A stretch of DNA of 64,000 bases from Capra hircus (GCF_001704415.2 NC_030821.1:38237210-38301209), one strand, 5' to 3'; counted from the first letter of the stretch, positions 34,110 through 45,769 are shown. Notes: generated by a model from the letters alone, not told the origin. A program made the numbers and translations.

Positions 34110-34240
34110 ATGTGCTCAGTCGTTCAGTCGTGTCCCACTCTTTGCAACCCGATGGACTGTAGTCCACCAGGCTCCCTGGTCCATAGGATTTCCCAGGCAA
34201 GAATACTGGAGTGGGTTGTCATTTCCTTCTCCAGGGGAAA
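34110..34240 (-). mobile_element. Bov-A SINE monomer
   Basis: Antisense Bov-A unit (GCTCAGTCGTTCAGTCGTG through CCTTCTCCAGGGGA) lacking the tRNA head. About 34250-34315 to its right resembles an L1 3'-end scrap. Confidence 0.88.
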
Positions 34241-34539
34241 AGACACTACTTTGCACATTACTATATACAAACTTGGTAACCAACGAGAACCTACTATATA
34301 GCACAGGGTAGAGCTGTTCTTAAAAATGCCCTCTCTGAGTCTAGTTCATGAGTTTATTTTTAAATCCCATGACTTATCCATACCTCTCCAATGCTTAAGT
34401 TTTCCATAGTTGATTTCTATTGTTTATAACTTATATAACCCTTACTATCCCTCCAGATTTTTCTATGGATAAGTTTCAGGACCCTCTTTTTTCTATGTTC
34501 TCCCCACTTCTTTGTCTTTTTAAACATTTTCCCCTTTTT

Positions 34540-34812
34540 AGGAAGGAAGGAAGGGGTAAAGGGACAGTTAGGGAGTTTGAGATCAACACTTACACCTTTG
34601 CTATATTTAAAATGGATAGCCATCAAGTACCTACTTTATAGCACCGAGAACTCTGCTCAGTGTTATGTGGCAACCTGGATGAGAAGGGAGTTTGGGGAAG
34701 AATGGATATGTGCATATATGTGGCTGAGTCCATTTGCTGTCCACCTGAAAGTATCACAACACTGTTAATCAGCTATACTCCAATATAAAATAAAAAGCTA
34801 AAAAAATTTTTT
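34540..34812 (+). mobile_element. L1 3' end
   Basis: GTTAGGGAGTTTGAGATCAAC, AATGGATAGCCATCAAGTACC, CAGTGTTATGTGGCAACCTGG and AATCAGCTATACTCCAATA, then an A-rich tail. Confidence 0.88.
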
Positions 34813-34814
34813 TA

Positions 34815-35500
34815 ATTTCCTTTTTTCCCTCTCATCACACTTGCTCCTTCTTGCATTTTCCACAAAGTCTTCAGTTTTTCCAACTTGAGGGGTTGAAGGA
34901 GGTTCTCATCATGCTTCTTGGGAGAAGTTTTGGACTTTAATATTCTTTAGAGCCGAACATCTACTGGAAAAACAAACCTTTTTCTTCCTCACACTGACCA
35001 TCTCCCCTAGCAAAATTCTGAAGTATTATTCAACAGAATCTCTCTCTACTCTGTCTGCAAAATATCTTCTCTCACAAAAGTTGATGAGAGAAAGGAAAGA
35101 TGGGTTTGAAGGTAAAAGATAACTCTATCCTGCCACATTTATAAGAGGAAAAAGTAAAAATAATTTAGGTGTCCAACAGGGTTGGTTAAGTAAAGTTACA
35201 AGAGTATCTACTTACAAAACTGTTAAAATAACTGTTATATCACATATCAGATAAATGCAATACCATCACCAAATAGAAACTTAATGAATACAAAATAAAA
35301 CATCTTGTTATCATAGCAAGAGTTCCCCAAGGAAAATGAATAAAAATGAGATGGAACATGAAAACCCTCCATGGGAGAAAATGGCTACCTCGGGAAGCAC
35401 ACAACAAAACGCTGAAAACCCCTTTACCAAAGAGCAGATCTTTCTCACAGAATGGGCTTCCAACAGAGCTATTAAAAGCCATGAATATGTAAATTAATTC
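34815..35500. other. Unassigned intergenic stretch
   Basis: No repeat or gene recognised. Confidence 0.4.
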
Positions 35501-35502
35501 AA

Positions 35503-35816
35503 GATCCAACCAGTCCATTCTGAAGATCAATCCTGGGATTTCTTTGGAAGGAATGATGCTAAAACGGAAAACTCCAGGACTTTGGCCACCTCATGCGAAG
35601 AGTTGACTCATTGGAAAAGACTTTGATGCTGGGAGGGATTGGAGGCGGGAGAAGAAGGGGATGACCGAGGATGAGATGGCTGGATGGCATCACGGACTCG
35701 ATGGATGTGAGTCTGAGTGAACTCTGGGAGTTGGTGATGGACAGGGAGGCCTGGTGTGCTGCGATTCATAGGGTCGCAAAGAGTCGGACATGACTGAGCA
35801 ACTGAACAGAACTGAA
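35503..35816 (+). mobile_element. BovB 3' end
   Basis: AGATCCAACCAGTCCATTCTG through to a GAACAGAACTGAA tail: the last ~310 bp of BovB with broken codons. Confidence 0.9.
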
Positions 35817-36155
35817 CCCCAATAGCTTTTGCTTTTATCTGCCCAGCTCACTTTGTCTCCACTTTCCCTAGAAACAAACCCTAACCCCCTTCCTCAAGAA
35901 AGTCACAGAACCCTCTTTCTGTCTCAGTGACTGGTCCAGGGATGGGCATGGAACACAACTGGGGCCAAGTGAAGCCCTCAACAGAGATTTTTCTGCTGTG
36001 GCAGGTGAGAAAGCCTGCTCCCTCTTCGATCATGAGTGACACTCACCTGACCTCAGCTCAATCAGCAGCATCAGGCCCCACTCACCTTATAGCAAAGCCT
36101 GAGAAGATGACAAGGAATAATCCAGCCCCGAGTGCCTGAAGCTGCTCCAGTCCCA
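35817..36155. other. Unassigned stretch
   Basis: Nothing recognised. The 70-codon frame (35927-36139) lacks motifs. Confidence 0.4.
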
Positions 36156-36159
36156 TACA

Positions 36160-36370
36160 TGCTGTGTGCCAGGTTGCTTTAGTTTGTCCAGCTTTTTGTG
36201 ACTCCATGGACTGGAGCCTGCCGGGCTTCTTTGTCCATGGGATTCTCCAAGTAAGAATACTGGAGTGGGTTGCTATGCCCTCCTCCAGGGCATCTTTCTA
36301 ACCCAGTGTCTCTTAAGTCTCCTGCACTGGCTGGTGAATTCTTTACCACTAGTGCCCCCTGGGAAGCCCC
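36160..36370 (-). mobile_element. Bov-tA SINE
   Basis: Antisense body then head, ending CTAGTGCCCCCTGGGAAGCC. Confidence 0.88.
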
Positions 36371-36485
36371 CTCAGCCTCATAAATGGTCTTCAATTCTGT
36401 GCTACTTTCCAACAAAGCTTCCTTGTTCCTTTATCGGATGAGTTTCTGCCATAGCAGCCCACCTAGAACCATCATTCACCTTAAA

Positions 36486-36686
36486 GTGAAATCGCTCAGT
36501 CGTGTCCAACTCTTTTCAACCCCGTGGACTGTAGCATACCAGGCTCCTCCATCTATGGGATTCTCCAAGCAAGAATACTGGAGTGGGTTGCCATTTCCTT
36601 CTCCAGGGGACCTTTCTGACCCAGGGATTGAACCCGGGTCTCCAGCACTGCAGGCAGATGCTTTACCTTCTGAGCCCCCAGGGAAG
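36486..36686 (-). mobile_element. Bov-tA SINE
   Basis: Antisense copy bounded by a perfect 14-bp duplication TCATTCACCTTAAA at 36472-36485 and 36687-36700. The intact duplication suggests a fairly recent insertion. Confidence 0.95.
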
Positions 36687-36700
36687 TCATTCACCTTAAA

Positions 36701-37277
36701 TGGTGGCCAAAAGCATCTGTGGACTTGTTGTCATTTGCACAGAGTTTTGCATGATTTTGGTACCAGTCATCCCTACCTCCATTGTCTTCTAGACTGACTC
36801 TCCTGCATAGCAGTTCAGATGAGCCGAAGTCCAAATCCAGGGAGCTGCCCGGGACCACACACAGACATTCTCTTCTCTCTTTCTTTGGGCCATGCAGAAC
36901 CACAGTATCTTCAGAGTCTTGGTTATACAAAATCACCCCCATGCGTTCATACAGAAAGCACTTCTCTCATTAAAGAAATAACATGCTAAGGGAAAAGATC
37001 TCAAAATTAATAGATGACAGTCACCAAGAGGGCTATTTCATTGCCTTTGTCTGGTCCAAATTTATCTTTCTGCACAGCTAGGGCCATAACTAAACACCTG
37101 GACACAGAAGTGGAAGCAAATGGAGAAGTGAGGCAATTAGATTGGCAATTCAAAATAAGAGTAAGAAGGACTTTTTACTTGAAACATGGGTTCAGGCTAA
37201 GTTGACTTAAACCCCTAAAGAGAGCAATGTGGACAATAAATGACTATCCACAGGCTGTTTTCAGTTACAACTGTCTC
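36701..37277. other. Unassigned intergenic stretch
   Basis: Nothing recognised. Confidence 0.4.
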
Positions 37278-37380
37278 TGAGAAAGAATATATACACACAC
37301 ACATATATATGACTAAACACTGTGCTATACACTTGAAACTAACACAACTTTGTGAATCAACTAGACTTCATTTTTTAAAA
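37278..37380 (+). mobile_element. L1 3'-end scrap
   Basis: GAGAAAGAATATATACACAC, CACTGTGCTATACACTTGAAAC and AATCAACTAGACTTC, the very end of L1. Confidence 0.75.
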
Positions 37381-38387
37381 ATTTACAACTGTCATAAATT
37401 ATTTATTTAAATCAAATTTGTTATTAACAAAGTATGAGCCATTGTAACAGCAAAGAGTTTGCACTAAGAGTTTATATTGTCTGAACAGAAGTTTAATGTA
37501 AAGTTGGGGTGAGGGGGGCAGAAGAAAAACTCAAAAAGCTCAATTACATTTAAAATGAGTGACAAAAGCTTCTGAATTATCACTAGCTCTAATTCTAGCC
37601 ATATTTTATGACTTTCTAGAACTTTCAAAGATATGTTTTGCAAATACAAATGATTAATTTTATGTGTCTACAGCTTCAACTGTGGTACCCAGTAGTCTGG
37701 TCAAACACCAATATGGATGCTTCTGTGCAGATGTTTTTATGTTATTTACATCAGTAAACTTTGAGTAAAATAGATTACTCTCTAGAATGTGGAGATTAAT
37801 TAATTAATCTAATTAATTAATATAGAGTATTCTCTCTATAATACTCTCTCATCCAATCAGTTTAAGGCCTTAAGGGAAAAAGAATAACATCCTCCAAGAA
37901 GGAAGAAATTCTGTCTCCAGACTGGAGGCAAGACTTCAGTGTCAATTCTTGCTGAAATTTCTAGGCTACCAGTCTGCCCTACAGATTTTGAACTGTAGAC
38001 GAACCCTGACTATTACATTAATACATGTGTATGAGTGTATATATACATACACACAGCACAAATTTATATTCCAAAGGAATAGAGTCAGCTCTGGAGTAAA
38101 ACAATTTGATAGCCCCTATACTAAATTAGGAAACACTACAGAAAGAAATAATACAGGATAGGAGTTAGAATATCTTTACATTTAATCTTACTTGAATTCT
38201 TTAACCCAGCTAATAACACAAAGCTGGGATTTATTTATTATTATTAATACAGCTCTACATGATCTCCCTCCTAATTTCTCTTTAATTAAAGTCACTTCTG
38301 TTCTTAAAGGGAGACATATTACTAATTTTGGTTCTGCTTCTCATTAAAGGAGCTTGCATTTTTCTATTTCCACAGCAAAATGATATT
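37381..38387. other. Unassigned AT-rich stretch
   Basis: No repeat family recognised. It contains TTAATTAATTAA clusters near 37796-37820 but no gene signal. Confidence 0.4.
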
Positions 38388-38585
38388 TATCTGGCTCAGG
38401 CAGTAAAGCGTCTGCCTACAATGTGGGAGACCTGGGTTCAATCCCCGAGTCGGGAAGATTTCCTGGAGAAGGAAATGGCAACCCACTCCAGTATTCTTGC
38501 CTGGAAAATCCCATGGACGGAGGGACCTGGTGGGCTACAGCCCATGGGGTCGCAAAGAGTGGGACACGACTGACTTCACTTTCTC
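38388..38585 (+). mobile_element. Bov-tA SINE
   Basis: Head begins in CTGGCTCAGGCAGTAAAGC, with GGTTCAATCCCCG, then the Bov-A body and CTTCACTTTC tail. Confidence 0.9.
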
Positions 38586-39720
38586 AAACTTTAGTGTGCA
38601 TAGGAATCACTGGGGATCTTTTTAAAATGTAGATTATGACTCATTTGGTCTGGGGCAGGGACACTGAGATACTTCATTTTTAACAAGTTCCCAGGCGATG
38701 GTAATGCCTCTGTCTGGGTCCCACACTTTGAGAAACAGGAACTAGAGCAGCGGTTCTCAAGTTTTAGAAGTGCTGGAATCCCCTGCAGGGCTTGTGAGAT
38801 AACAGAGGCGTGGATCCCACCCACAGGGTTTCTTTCTTTATTTTTTAAAGTATTTGTTTATTTTTGGCTACTGGGCTTTCTCTAGATGCAGTGAGTGAAG
38901 GAGCTACTCTGGGTGCTGTGCCTGGCTTCCTCCTCACCGTGGCTTCTCTTGTAGCGGAGCACAGGCTCTAGGGTTTGAAGGCTTCAGTAGCTGCAGCTCC
39001 AGGCCTCAGTAGTTGTGGAGCTCATACTTAGTTGCCCGAGGCATATGTGACCTTCCAGAATCAGGGATTGAAACTGTTACATTGCAAGGCTAATTCTCAA
39101 TGACTGAACCACCAGGGAAACCTTTCCTCCAGGGTTTCTGATTTGGGGGATATAAAGTGGAGCTCCAGAATCTGTATTTCTAACAAATTCCCACATGGTA
39201 CTGATGCTGCTGGTCTGGGAGCCACACTTCGAGAAACACAAAACGAGTGATGTTTCCCTAATCATGGGAATCACCTGGAGCACCTTTAAAGTTAGCAAGA
39301 CCCATACCCCTCTGTTAGAGTCAAGATAGTAGGTGCTGGAGGACCCAGAATCTGTGTTCCCAACAAGTACCTCAGACTGTTCTTAGAACAGTGAAACCAT
39401 CAGCCAAGGAGTTCTCTCAGCCCTTGATGTTTTTCCAAACCTGTGTCAATATAGAATTGTGAGCCCAGTAGACCCCCTGAATCCCATGTCTGGAAGTGGG
39501 CCCAAGCGGCTACACATTTTGAACATTCACCAGTGATTCTAACACCCACAGAGCACAGAACCACTGGACTGGAACTATGGCCCAACTCTGGCTACACATT
39601 AGAGACTTTCTGAAGTTTTCATTCCCTTTTGTATCACCATCCCAGCTTCTGACTTAATTAGTCTGGAGTAGGAATCCGTATTTTAAGAAAAATATTCCTA
39701 GTAGCTTCTGAAGTTCAGTA
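38586..39720. mobile_element. Cluster of five MER5-like hAT units
   Basis: Five successive blocks have MER5 layout: about 38586-38735, 38752-39236 (split by a SINE), 39240-39400, 39455-39565 and 39567-39720. Recurrent phrases are GCAGCGGTTCTCAA, GGAATCACCTGGAGC, CCAGAATCTGT(A/G)TT, AACAAGT-CCC and CACTTTGAGAAAC or CACTTCGAGAAAC. The units are diverged from each other. Confidence 0.65.
38834..39129 (-). mobile_element. CHR-2-type SINE in the MER5 cluster
   Basis: Antisense copy: T-rich start, GGCTTCTCTTGTAGCGGAGC, AATCAGGGATTGAAACTG and CCACCAGGGAAACC. CAGGGTTTCT at 38824-38833 and 39130-39139 is the target duplication. Confidence 0.9.
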
Positions 39721-39997
39721 AAAATAGATAATTCCAAATGGGAGTTTCAGCCCCAGATTGGCTTTAGGATAAACTTAAAAGCACAAGTATCTCTTTTTCT
39801 AAGCTCTTGAACAGGGTGAGCAAACCAGCCCTTTCCACACCTCCGTTCCCCCTCCTACACACGTGGGACACATTTGTCTCCTAAGGGTGAGACTCTACCC
39901 TTGCAAGAGGCACCCCTTCCTCCTGCCTGAGTGCAGCATCCTCCAAGATAGTGAAAAAAGTGGCCTCCTCCACTTTACTTTTGATGCTTTTAACTGT

Positions 39998-40358
39998 GAT
40001 GTTGAAGAAGACTCTCGAGAGTCCCTTGGAGTGCAACGAGATCAAACCAGTCAATCCTAAAAGAACTCAGTCCTGAATATTCATTGGAAGGACTGATGCT
40101 GAAACAATCTCCAATACTTTGGCCACCTGATGTGAAGAACTGACTCATTGGAAAAGACCCTGATGCTAGGAAAGATTGAGGCCAGGAGGAGAAGGGGATG
40201 ACAGAGGATCAGATGGTGGGATGGCATCACCAACTTGATGGACATGAGTTAGAGTAAACTCCAGGAGTTGGTGATGGACAGGGAAGCCTGACGTGCTGCA
40301 GTCCATGGGGTCACAAAGAGTCAGATACAACTGAGTGACTGAACTGAACTGAACTCCA
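39998..40358 (+). mobile_element. BovB 3' end
   Basis: GAAGAAGACTCTCGAGAGTCC through the ...GAACTGAACTGAACT tail, about 360 bp. Confidence 0.9.
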
Positions 40359-40379
40359 TTTTACAGTCAGATCTAAGCT

Positions 40380-40505
40380 CATTCGTTCATTCAAAATATT
40401 TATTATGTTCCTATTATGAGCCAGCACTAAACTAGAAGTTGAGAATATAATTAAACAAATTGTGTCCCTGCTTTTAAGGAGCTCATGATCTAGTAAAAGA
40501 TTCAA
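40380..40505. mobile_element. Ancient MIR/L2-age relic
   Basis: TTCATTCAAAATATTTATTATG, then GAGCCAGCACTAAACTAG and AAGGAGCTCATGATCTAG, have the style of old tRNA-SINE/LINE ends. Family not assigned. Confidence 0.5.
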
Positions 40506-40627
40506 GCAAATATGGCCAACAGGCACATGAAAAGATGGTCAACAACACTAATTACTTCACATCTACCAGAACCGCTATCATTAAAAAGACAACAACAACA
40601 AAAAATGTTGGCAAGGATGTGGAGAAG

Positions 40628-40803
40628 AGGGAGAAGGCAGGACGAGAAGTGAGTGACAGAGGATAAGATGGTTGGAGGGCATCATCAACTCAGTGGACAT
40701 GAGTTTGAGCAAATTCTGGGAGATAGTGAAGGACAGGGAAGCCTACCGTGCTGCAGCCCATGGGGTCGCTAAGAGTCGGACATGGCTGAGTGACTGAACA
40801 ACA
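40628..40803 (+). mobile_element. BovB 3'-end fragment inside the L1
   Basis: AGGACGAGAAGTGAGTGACAG through TGGCTGAGTGACTGAACAAC, about 175 bp. Confidence 0.87.
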
Positions 40804-41067
40804 ACATGCACTATTGGTGGGAATGTAAATTGGCAGAGCCACTATGGAAAATGCTATGGAGATTCCTCCAAAAATTAAAAATACAATGATCATGCAATTC
40901 AATTCCTTGGAATTTAGCTGAATAAAATTAAAACACTAATTTGAAAAGATATATGCACTTCTATGTTCACTGCAGCATAATCTACAACAGCCGAGATATG
41001 GAAGCAACCTAAGTGACCATCGATAGATGAATAAAGAAGATGGGACATATATATATATACTGGAATA

Positions 41068-41948
41068 TGCAGGTCAGGTCAGGTCAGTCGCTCAGTCATG
41101 TCCGACTCTTTGCGACCCCATGAATCGCAGCACGCCAGGCCTCCCTGTCCATCACCATCTCCCGGAGTTCACTCAGACTCACGTCCATCAAGTTGGTGAT
41201 ACCATCCAGCCATCTCATCCTCTGTCGTCCCCTTCTCCTCCTGCTTCCAATCCCTCCCAGCATCAGAGTCTTTTCGAATGAGTCAATTCTTCGCATCAGG
41301 TGGCCAAAGTATTGGAGTTTCAGCTTCAGCATCAGTTCTGCCAATGAACACCCAGGACTGATCTCCTTTAGGATGGACTGGTTGGATCTCCTTGCAGTCC
41401 ATGGGACTCTCAAGAGTCTTCTCCAACACCACCGTTCAAAAGCATCAATTCTTCGGCTCTCAGCTTTCTTCATAGTCCAACTCTCATATCCATACATGAC
41501 CACTGGAAAAACCATAGCCTTGACTAGACAGACCTTTGTTGGCAAAGTAATGTCTCTGCTTTTCAACATGCTATCTAGGTTGGTCATAACTTTCCTTCCA
41601 AGGAGTAAGCGTCTTTTAATTTCATGGCTGCAGTCACCATCTGTAGTGATTTTGGAGCCCCAAAAGATAAAGTCTGACACTGTTTCTACTGTTTCCCCAT
41701 CTATTTCCCATGAAGTGATGGGACCGGATGCCATGATCTTCGTTTTCTGAATGTTGAGCTTTAAGCCAACTTTTTCACTCTCCTCTTTCACTTTCATCAA
41801 GAGGCTCTTTAGTTCCTCTTCACTTTCTGCCATGAGGGTGGTGTCATCTGCATATCTGAGGTTATTGATATTTCTCCCGGCAATCTTGATTCCAGCTTGT
41901 GCTTCTTCCAGCCCAGCATTTCTCATGATGTACACTGCATATAAGTTA
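41068..41948 (-). mobile_element. BovB 3' fragment inside the L1
   Basis: About 0.88 kb antisense. The minus strand keeps a long frame with YADD (coded at about 41850) and segments such as KVMTNLDSMLKSRDITLPTK. Its 3' tail is GGTCAGGTCAGGTCA on the plus strand rather than the usual CAGTT repeat. Truncated and without endonuclease. Confidence 0.92.
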
Positions 41949-42400
41949 GCCACAAAAAAGAATGAAATCTTGCCATTTGCAATAACATGGATGGACCTAG
42001 AGGATAAGTGAAATAAGTCAGAGAAAGGCAAATACTGTATGATTTCCTTTATATGAAATCTAAGAAACAAAACAAAAACAGACTCATAGATACAGAGAAT
42101 GAACAGGTGTTACTAGAGGGGGAGGAGGGTTGGGAGAGAAAAGAAATAGGTGGGAAGGTTGAGGTATAAGCTTCCAGTTTCTAAATATATGAGTCCTGGT
42201 TATGACAAGTACCATGTGGGGAATTCAGTCAATAACTATGCAGTATCTTTTTATGGTGACAGATTGTATCTATACTTATTCTGGCAATCATTTTGAAATG
42301 TATAGAAATATTGAATTACTATGTTGTGTAACAGAACTAACATAATATTGTAGGTCAGTTATGCTTCAAAAACAAACGAAAAAACTCATAAGAAAAGAGA

Positions 42401-42675
42401 TCAGATTTATGGTTACCAGAGGCCAGAGACCTAGTGAAAGGAGAGGGCTGGGTGAAGGCAGTCAAAAGGTGCAAACTTCCAGTTATAAATAAGTTCTAGA
42501 ATATAATGTACAACAGGATCAATATAATTAACACCGCTGTATGTTATACATGAAGATTGTTAAGAAAGTAGGTCCTGAGTGTTCCCATTACAAGGAAAAT
42601 ATTTTTTTCTTCCTTAATTTCACAGCCATGAGATGAGATGAGATGGTAGATGTTCACTAAACTTTCATGATGTTT
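42401..42675. other. Probable L1 3'-UTR debris
   Basis: GATTTATGGTTACCAGAGGCC and GTATGTTATACATGAAGATTG resemble an L1 3' UTR. A short (GAGAT)n lies near 42633-42647. Confidence 0.5.
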
Positions 42676-42686
42676 GTAAGTCAAAT

Positions 42687-42932
42687 TAAGCTTCCCAGGT
42701 GGCGCTAGTGGTAAAGAACCTGCCTGGCAATGCAGGAGACAAAAAAGACGCAGGTTTGATCCCTGGGTTGGGAAGATCCTCTGGAGGAGGGCATAGTAAT
42801 CCACTCCAGTATCCAAGCCTGGAGAATTCCACGGACAGAGGAACCTGGTGGGCTAGAGTCCACAGTGTCGCAAAGAGTCAGACATGACTGAAGCGACTTA
42901 ACACGTGCACACACACACACACACACACACAC
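42687..42932 (+). mobile_element. Bov-tA SINE with (CA)n tail
   Basis: GCTTCCCAGGTGGCGC head, full body and an (AC)n tail at 42909-42932. GTAAGTCAAAT flanks it at 42676-42686 and 42933-42943. Confidence 0.95.
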
Positions 42933-42944
42933 GTAAGTCAAATC

Positions 42945-43257
42945 GCTACGCTGTACACCTTAAACATATACAGTGCTGAATGTCAACTCAGTAAAACTGG
43001 AAGGAAAATTCAATTAATTAATTTTTTTAAATTCTTCAAGATTCAAATAAATGAATGGTACCTTGATTCACGTCGACACTCCAATTCCCTGGGATTTAGG
43101 TGACAGAGGGAGGAACTCTAAACTACCCCCTCAGAGTTAAATGAAACACAAGATGTGTGAGCTACACCATCTTCTTCCCGGAGCAGAACTCCACCTGCCA
43201 CCCTGGGCAGGAGCTGCGTCACTTAGCAGCTCCAATAATTCAACGTGCGCCTTGAGT
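42945..43257. other. Unassigned stretch
   Basis: The first ~60 bp may be L1 3' debris continuing from before the SINE. The rest is unassigned. Confidence 0.35.
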
Positions 43258-43464
43258 GAAGGTGTTAGTCTCTCAGTCGTGTCCAGTCTTTGCAACCCCA
43301 CGGACTGTAACCCGCCAGGCTCCTCTGTCCATAGGATTCTCCAGGCAAGAATACTGGAGTGGGTTGCCATTTCCTTCTCCGGGGCATCTTCCCAACCCAA
43401 GGATTGAATCTGGGTGTCCTGCATTGTAGGCAGATTGTTTACCATCTGAGCCACCCAGGAAGTT
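43258..43464 (-). mobile_element. Bov-tA SINE
   Basis: Antisense body (GTTAGTCTCTCAGTCGTGTC) and head ending TGAGCCACCCAGGAAG. Confidence 0.9.
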
Positions 43465-43496
43465 TTTGAGAGCTCTCCCAAAAAACAGTAAAACAG

Positions 43497-43640
43497 GGAC
43501 TTCCCCGGTGGTCCAGTAGCTAAGACTCCGTGCTCCCTAAGCAGAAAGCTCAGGTTCGATCCCTGAGCGGAGAACTATATACTACATGCCACAAGTAAGA
43601 CCCAGCACAGCTAAATAAATAAATATTTAAAATAATAATA
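43497..43640 (+). mobile_element. CHR-2-type SINE (short)
   Basis: GGGACTTCCCCGGTGGTCC head, GGTTCGATCCCTGAG, CCCAGCACAGCTAAATAAATA tail. Confidence 0.9.
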
Positions 43641-43644
43641 AAAG

Positions 43645-44229
43645 AGAACTGGAAGTATATTTTGTTTGACATGGACAGTTCTGTTTTCTACCATTTTCCA
43701 CAAACTGAAATGCCCACAGGAGGGGTTGTTGCTGTTTCCCAGAGTATAGATGATCCCGGTGAAGTCCAGAAAAGAACACAATTCACCCAAGGAACTGATG
43801 CTCCCTGAGCCAACTGCTCCTCCTCACTGCCACTCTCGAAACCATCTTTTCATCCCGTGTGTAAGTCAGGCAACAACCACAGCATGGCGCTGGAGCAGAA
43901 TGACCGTGGCTGAGCAATTGCCTCTCATGAAGACGACATCTCGCTGTCTCCTTGTGGATTCCTGATATAAGAAGTCATCAATCAGTCAGCTGTCTTCGTC
44001 ATTTGGGGTTAAAAGTAAATAAAATGTTTCTCAGTATTGCTTGTCTTCCTCTTATTAGAATGTTATGAAATAATTCCACCAATTACCCACAGTCCTGTTA
44101 ACCAGGCCACAGTCTGCCGTTCACATCTGGAGGGGAGGATATTGGTGAGAAGAGTTTTAATTTAGTTAAGAGTTTTCTTTAATGAATCTCATTTTGGCAG
44201 GAGGAAGTCATGACAGGCATTATAATGCC
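43645..44229. other. Unassigned repeat-free stretch
   Basis: No repeat family recognised. No coding frame with motifs. Confidence 0.4.
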
Positions 44230-44650
44230 ATCTAATCTGCCACAACCATTTTCAAGTTGCGTTTTTCCCTTTCTTCAATCAATTCCATTATTCCTTTCCT
44301 TTCAACATCCCCAAAGGGTCAAGCCCCCGTAGCTAGAAAAAAATAATATATTGAGCTGTTAGCTTTTCTTTAAATGAAAAATGTTTCATGTTGCTTCATC
44401 TTAATTTACTGTTTTTTTCCTTCTAAATTATGCAATTTGTGCCTGGCTAAATGTAGCCTAGGTCTAGCTTAATTGCAATATTTAATATACATAGTCCTAA
44501 GGCTTTGCTGTAAAGCAAATTAATTTTCCAAGGAAATTGACAAGACTAATAAGCCTCCATTGAAGCCACGTTCCAATAAGTGAAGCTGAAATCGGTTATA
44601 TAGGTCTCTTGGTTTCTTCAACTCATTTCTGTGTTGGCTGAATTTGTTTT
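44230..44650. promoter_or_regulatory. Candidate conserved non-coding element
   Basis: An AT-rich, repeat-free block with many homeodomain-type cores (AAATTAATTTTCC, GCAATATTTAATATAC, TTAATTGCAA) and no open frame. Such blocks are often deeply conserved enhancers near developmental genes. This is inference from texture only; I cannot measure conservation. Confidence 0.25.
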
Positions 44651-44734
44651 TGTGTGTGTGGAAAAAATTTCTTTTTCCAGAAATGAGGTTTCCTCAGATA
44701 GAAGAGTAAAAAGCAACGGTATGTTTTAAATACC

Positions 44735-44950
44735 ACTCAGCTGCTTTCTTGCTTGCTGTAAAACCTGGACAAGTTGCACAAGCTCTATAAACCTCAGTTC
44801 CTCACTAGTAAAAGGGGGCTAAAATAGTACTGACGTCATGGGGTTATCGTGAGCATTAAATGACAGCAGATCAGTATCAGGCTGAGTGCCACACTCAACC
44901 TCAGAATAGTCATTCAGTAAGGTTACTGCTGATAGTCTATTATTATTATT
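44735..44950 (+). mobile_element. MIR SINE
   Basis: GCTGTAAAACCTGGACAAG, CCTCAGTTCCTCACTAGTAAAA and GGGGTTATCGTGAGCATTAAATG follow the MIR core order. Confidence 0.75.
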
Positions 44951-45540
44951 CTCTTTAACACTAATAAGGGAGGGTTTGGATTAATTAAAGGCAACTATTT
45001 ACTTTTCTCTTAATATTCTTTATCCTAAATTGTGAGATCCTAGCTTTCGGCTTTATATAGGCTCTTCGGCAACTAGATTTTTGGATGAATTTGTAGGGTG
45101 GTTTATAGAGACACAGACTTGCTTTGCCAGTTTAAGAAAGAGAGCTATTATTCAGGGAAATAGAGCAGTTCATGCACTGGTAGCATACCATTGTACTGTA
45201 CATCAAAAGAGAAATATTTTTTCTGTAATCCTTTCTATAAAAGCAAAATAACAGTGTTGAAGCATTAAAAGTATTATAGAAAACATCACCCCTTTAATCA
45301 CTTATCAATGTCCCCAAACTAAGGGAGGAGGGGAACAATCAAGGAGCACGATGTCCTGAGTCTGAATTCCATTTCTGCTTCTAATTGGTAACCTTGAAAA
45401 AGACTTAGGACTTCACCATTTGGGGGTGAGAAATTGTATTAACGTATTTTAAAGAAAGCTATAAATTTTGGGTTATAATATCTGAAAGAAATGTGACTTT
45501 ATTAACAAGTATGATAATTTGCCACTGCTTATAAAGAGAA
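44951..45540. other. Unassigned intergenic stretch
   Basis: Nothing recognised. Confidence 0.4.
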
Positions 45541-45542
45541 TA

Positions 45543-45758
45543 GGGCTTCCCAGGTAGTGCAGTGGTAAAGAATCCGCCTACCAATGCAGAAGACACAAGA
45601 GATGCTGGTTCAATCCCTGGGTCGGAAGACCCCTAGAGTAGGAGATGGCAACCCACTCCAGTATCCTTGCTTGGAGAATTCCACATATAGACTGGCAGGC
45701 TACAGTCCATGCAGCTGTAAAGAGTTGGACACGACGGAGTGTGCACACACACACACAG
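45543..45758 (+). mobile_element. Bov-tA SINE with short (CA)n tail
   Basis: GGCTTCCCAGGTAGTGCAG head and Bov-A body ending GACACGACGGAGTGTG, then CACACACACACACA. AGAGAATA occurs on both flanks. Confidence 0.9.
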
Positions 45759-45769
45759 AGAATAAAACT

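Larger units (their letters stand above)
40507..42400 (+). mobile_element. L1 ORF2-3' region split by two BovB copies
   Basis: L1 pieces appear at 40507-40625 (GGCCAACAGGCACATGAAAAG), 40806-41066 (GCACTATTGGTGGGAATG, then ATGGAAGCAACCTAAGTG) and 41949-42400 (ATGGATGGACCTAGAGG). The gaps hold BovB fragments in opposite orientations. Another L1-like 3' block may continue to about 42560. Confidence 0.87.
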
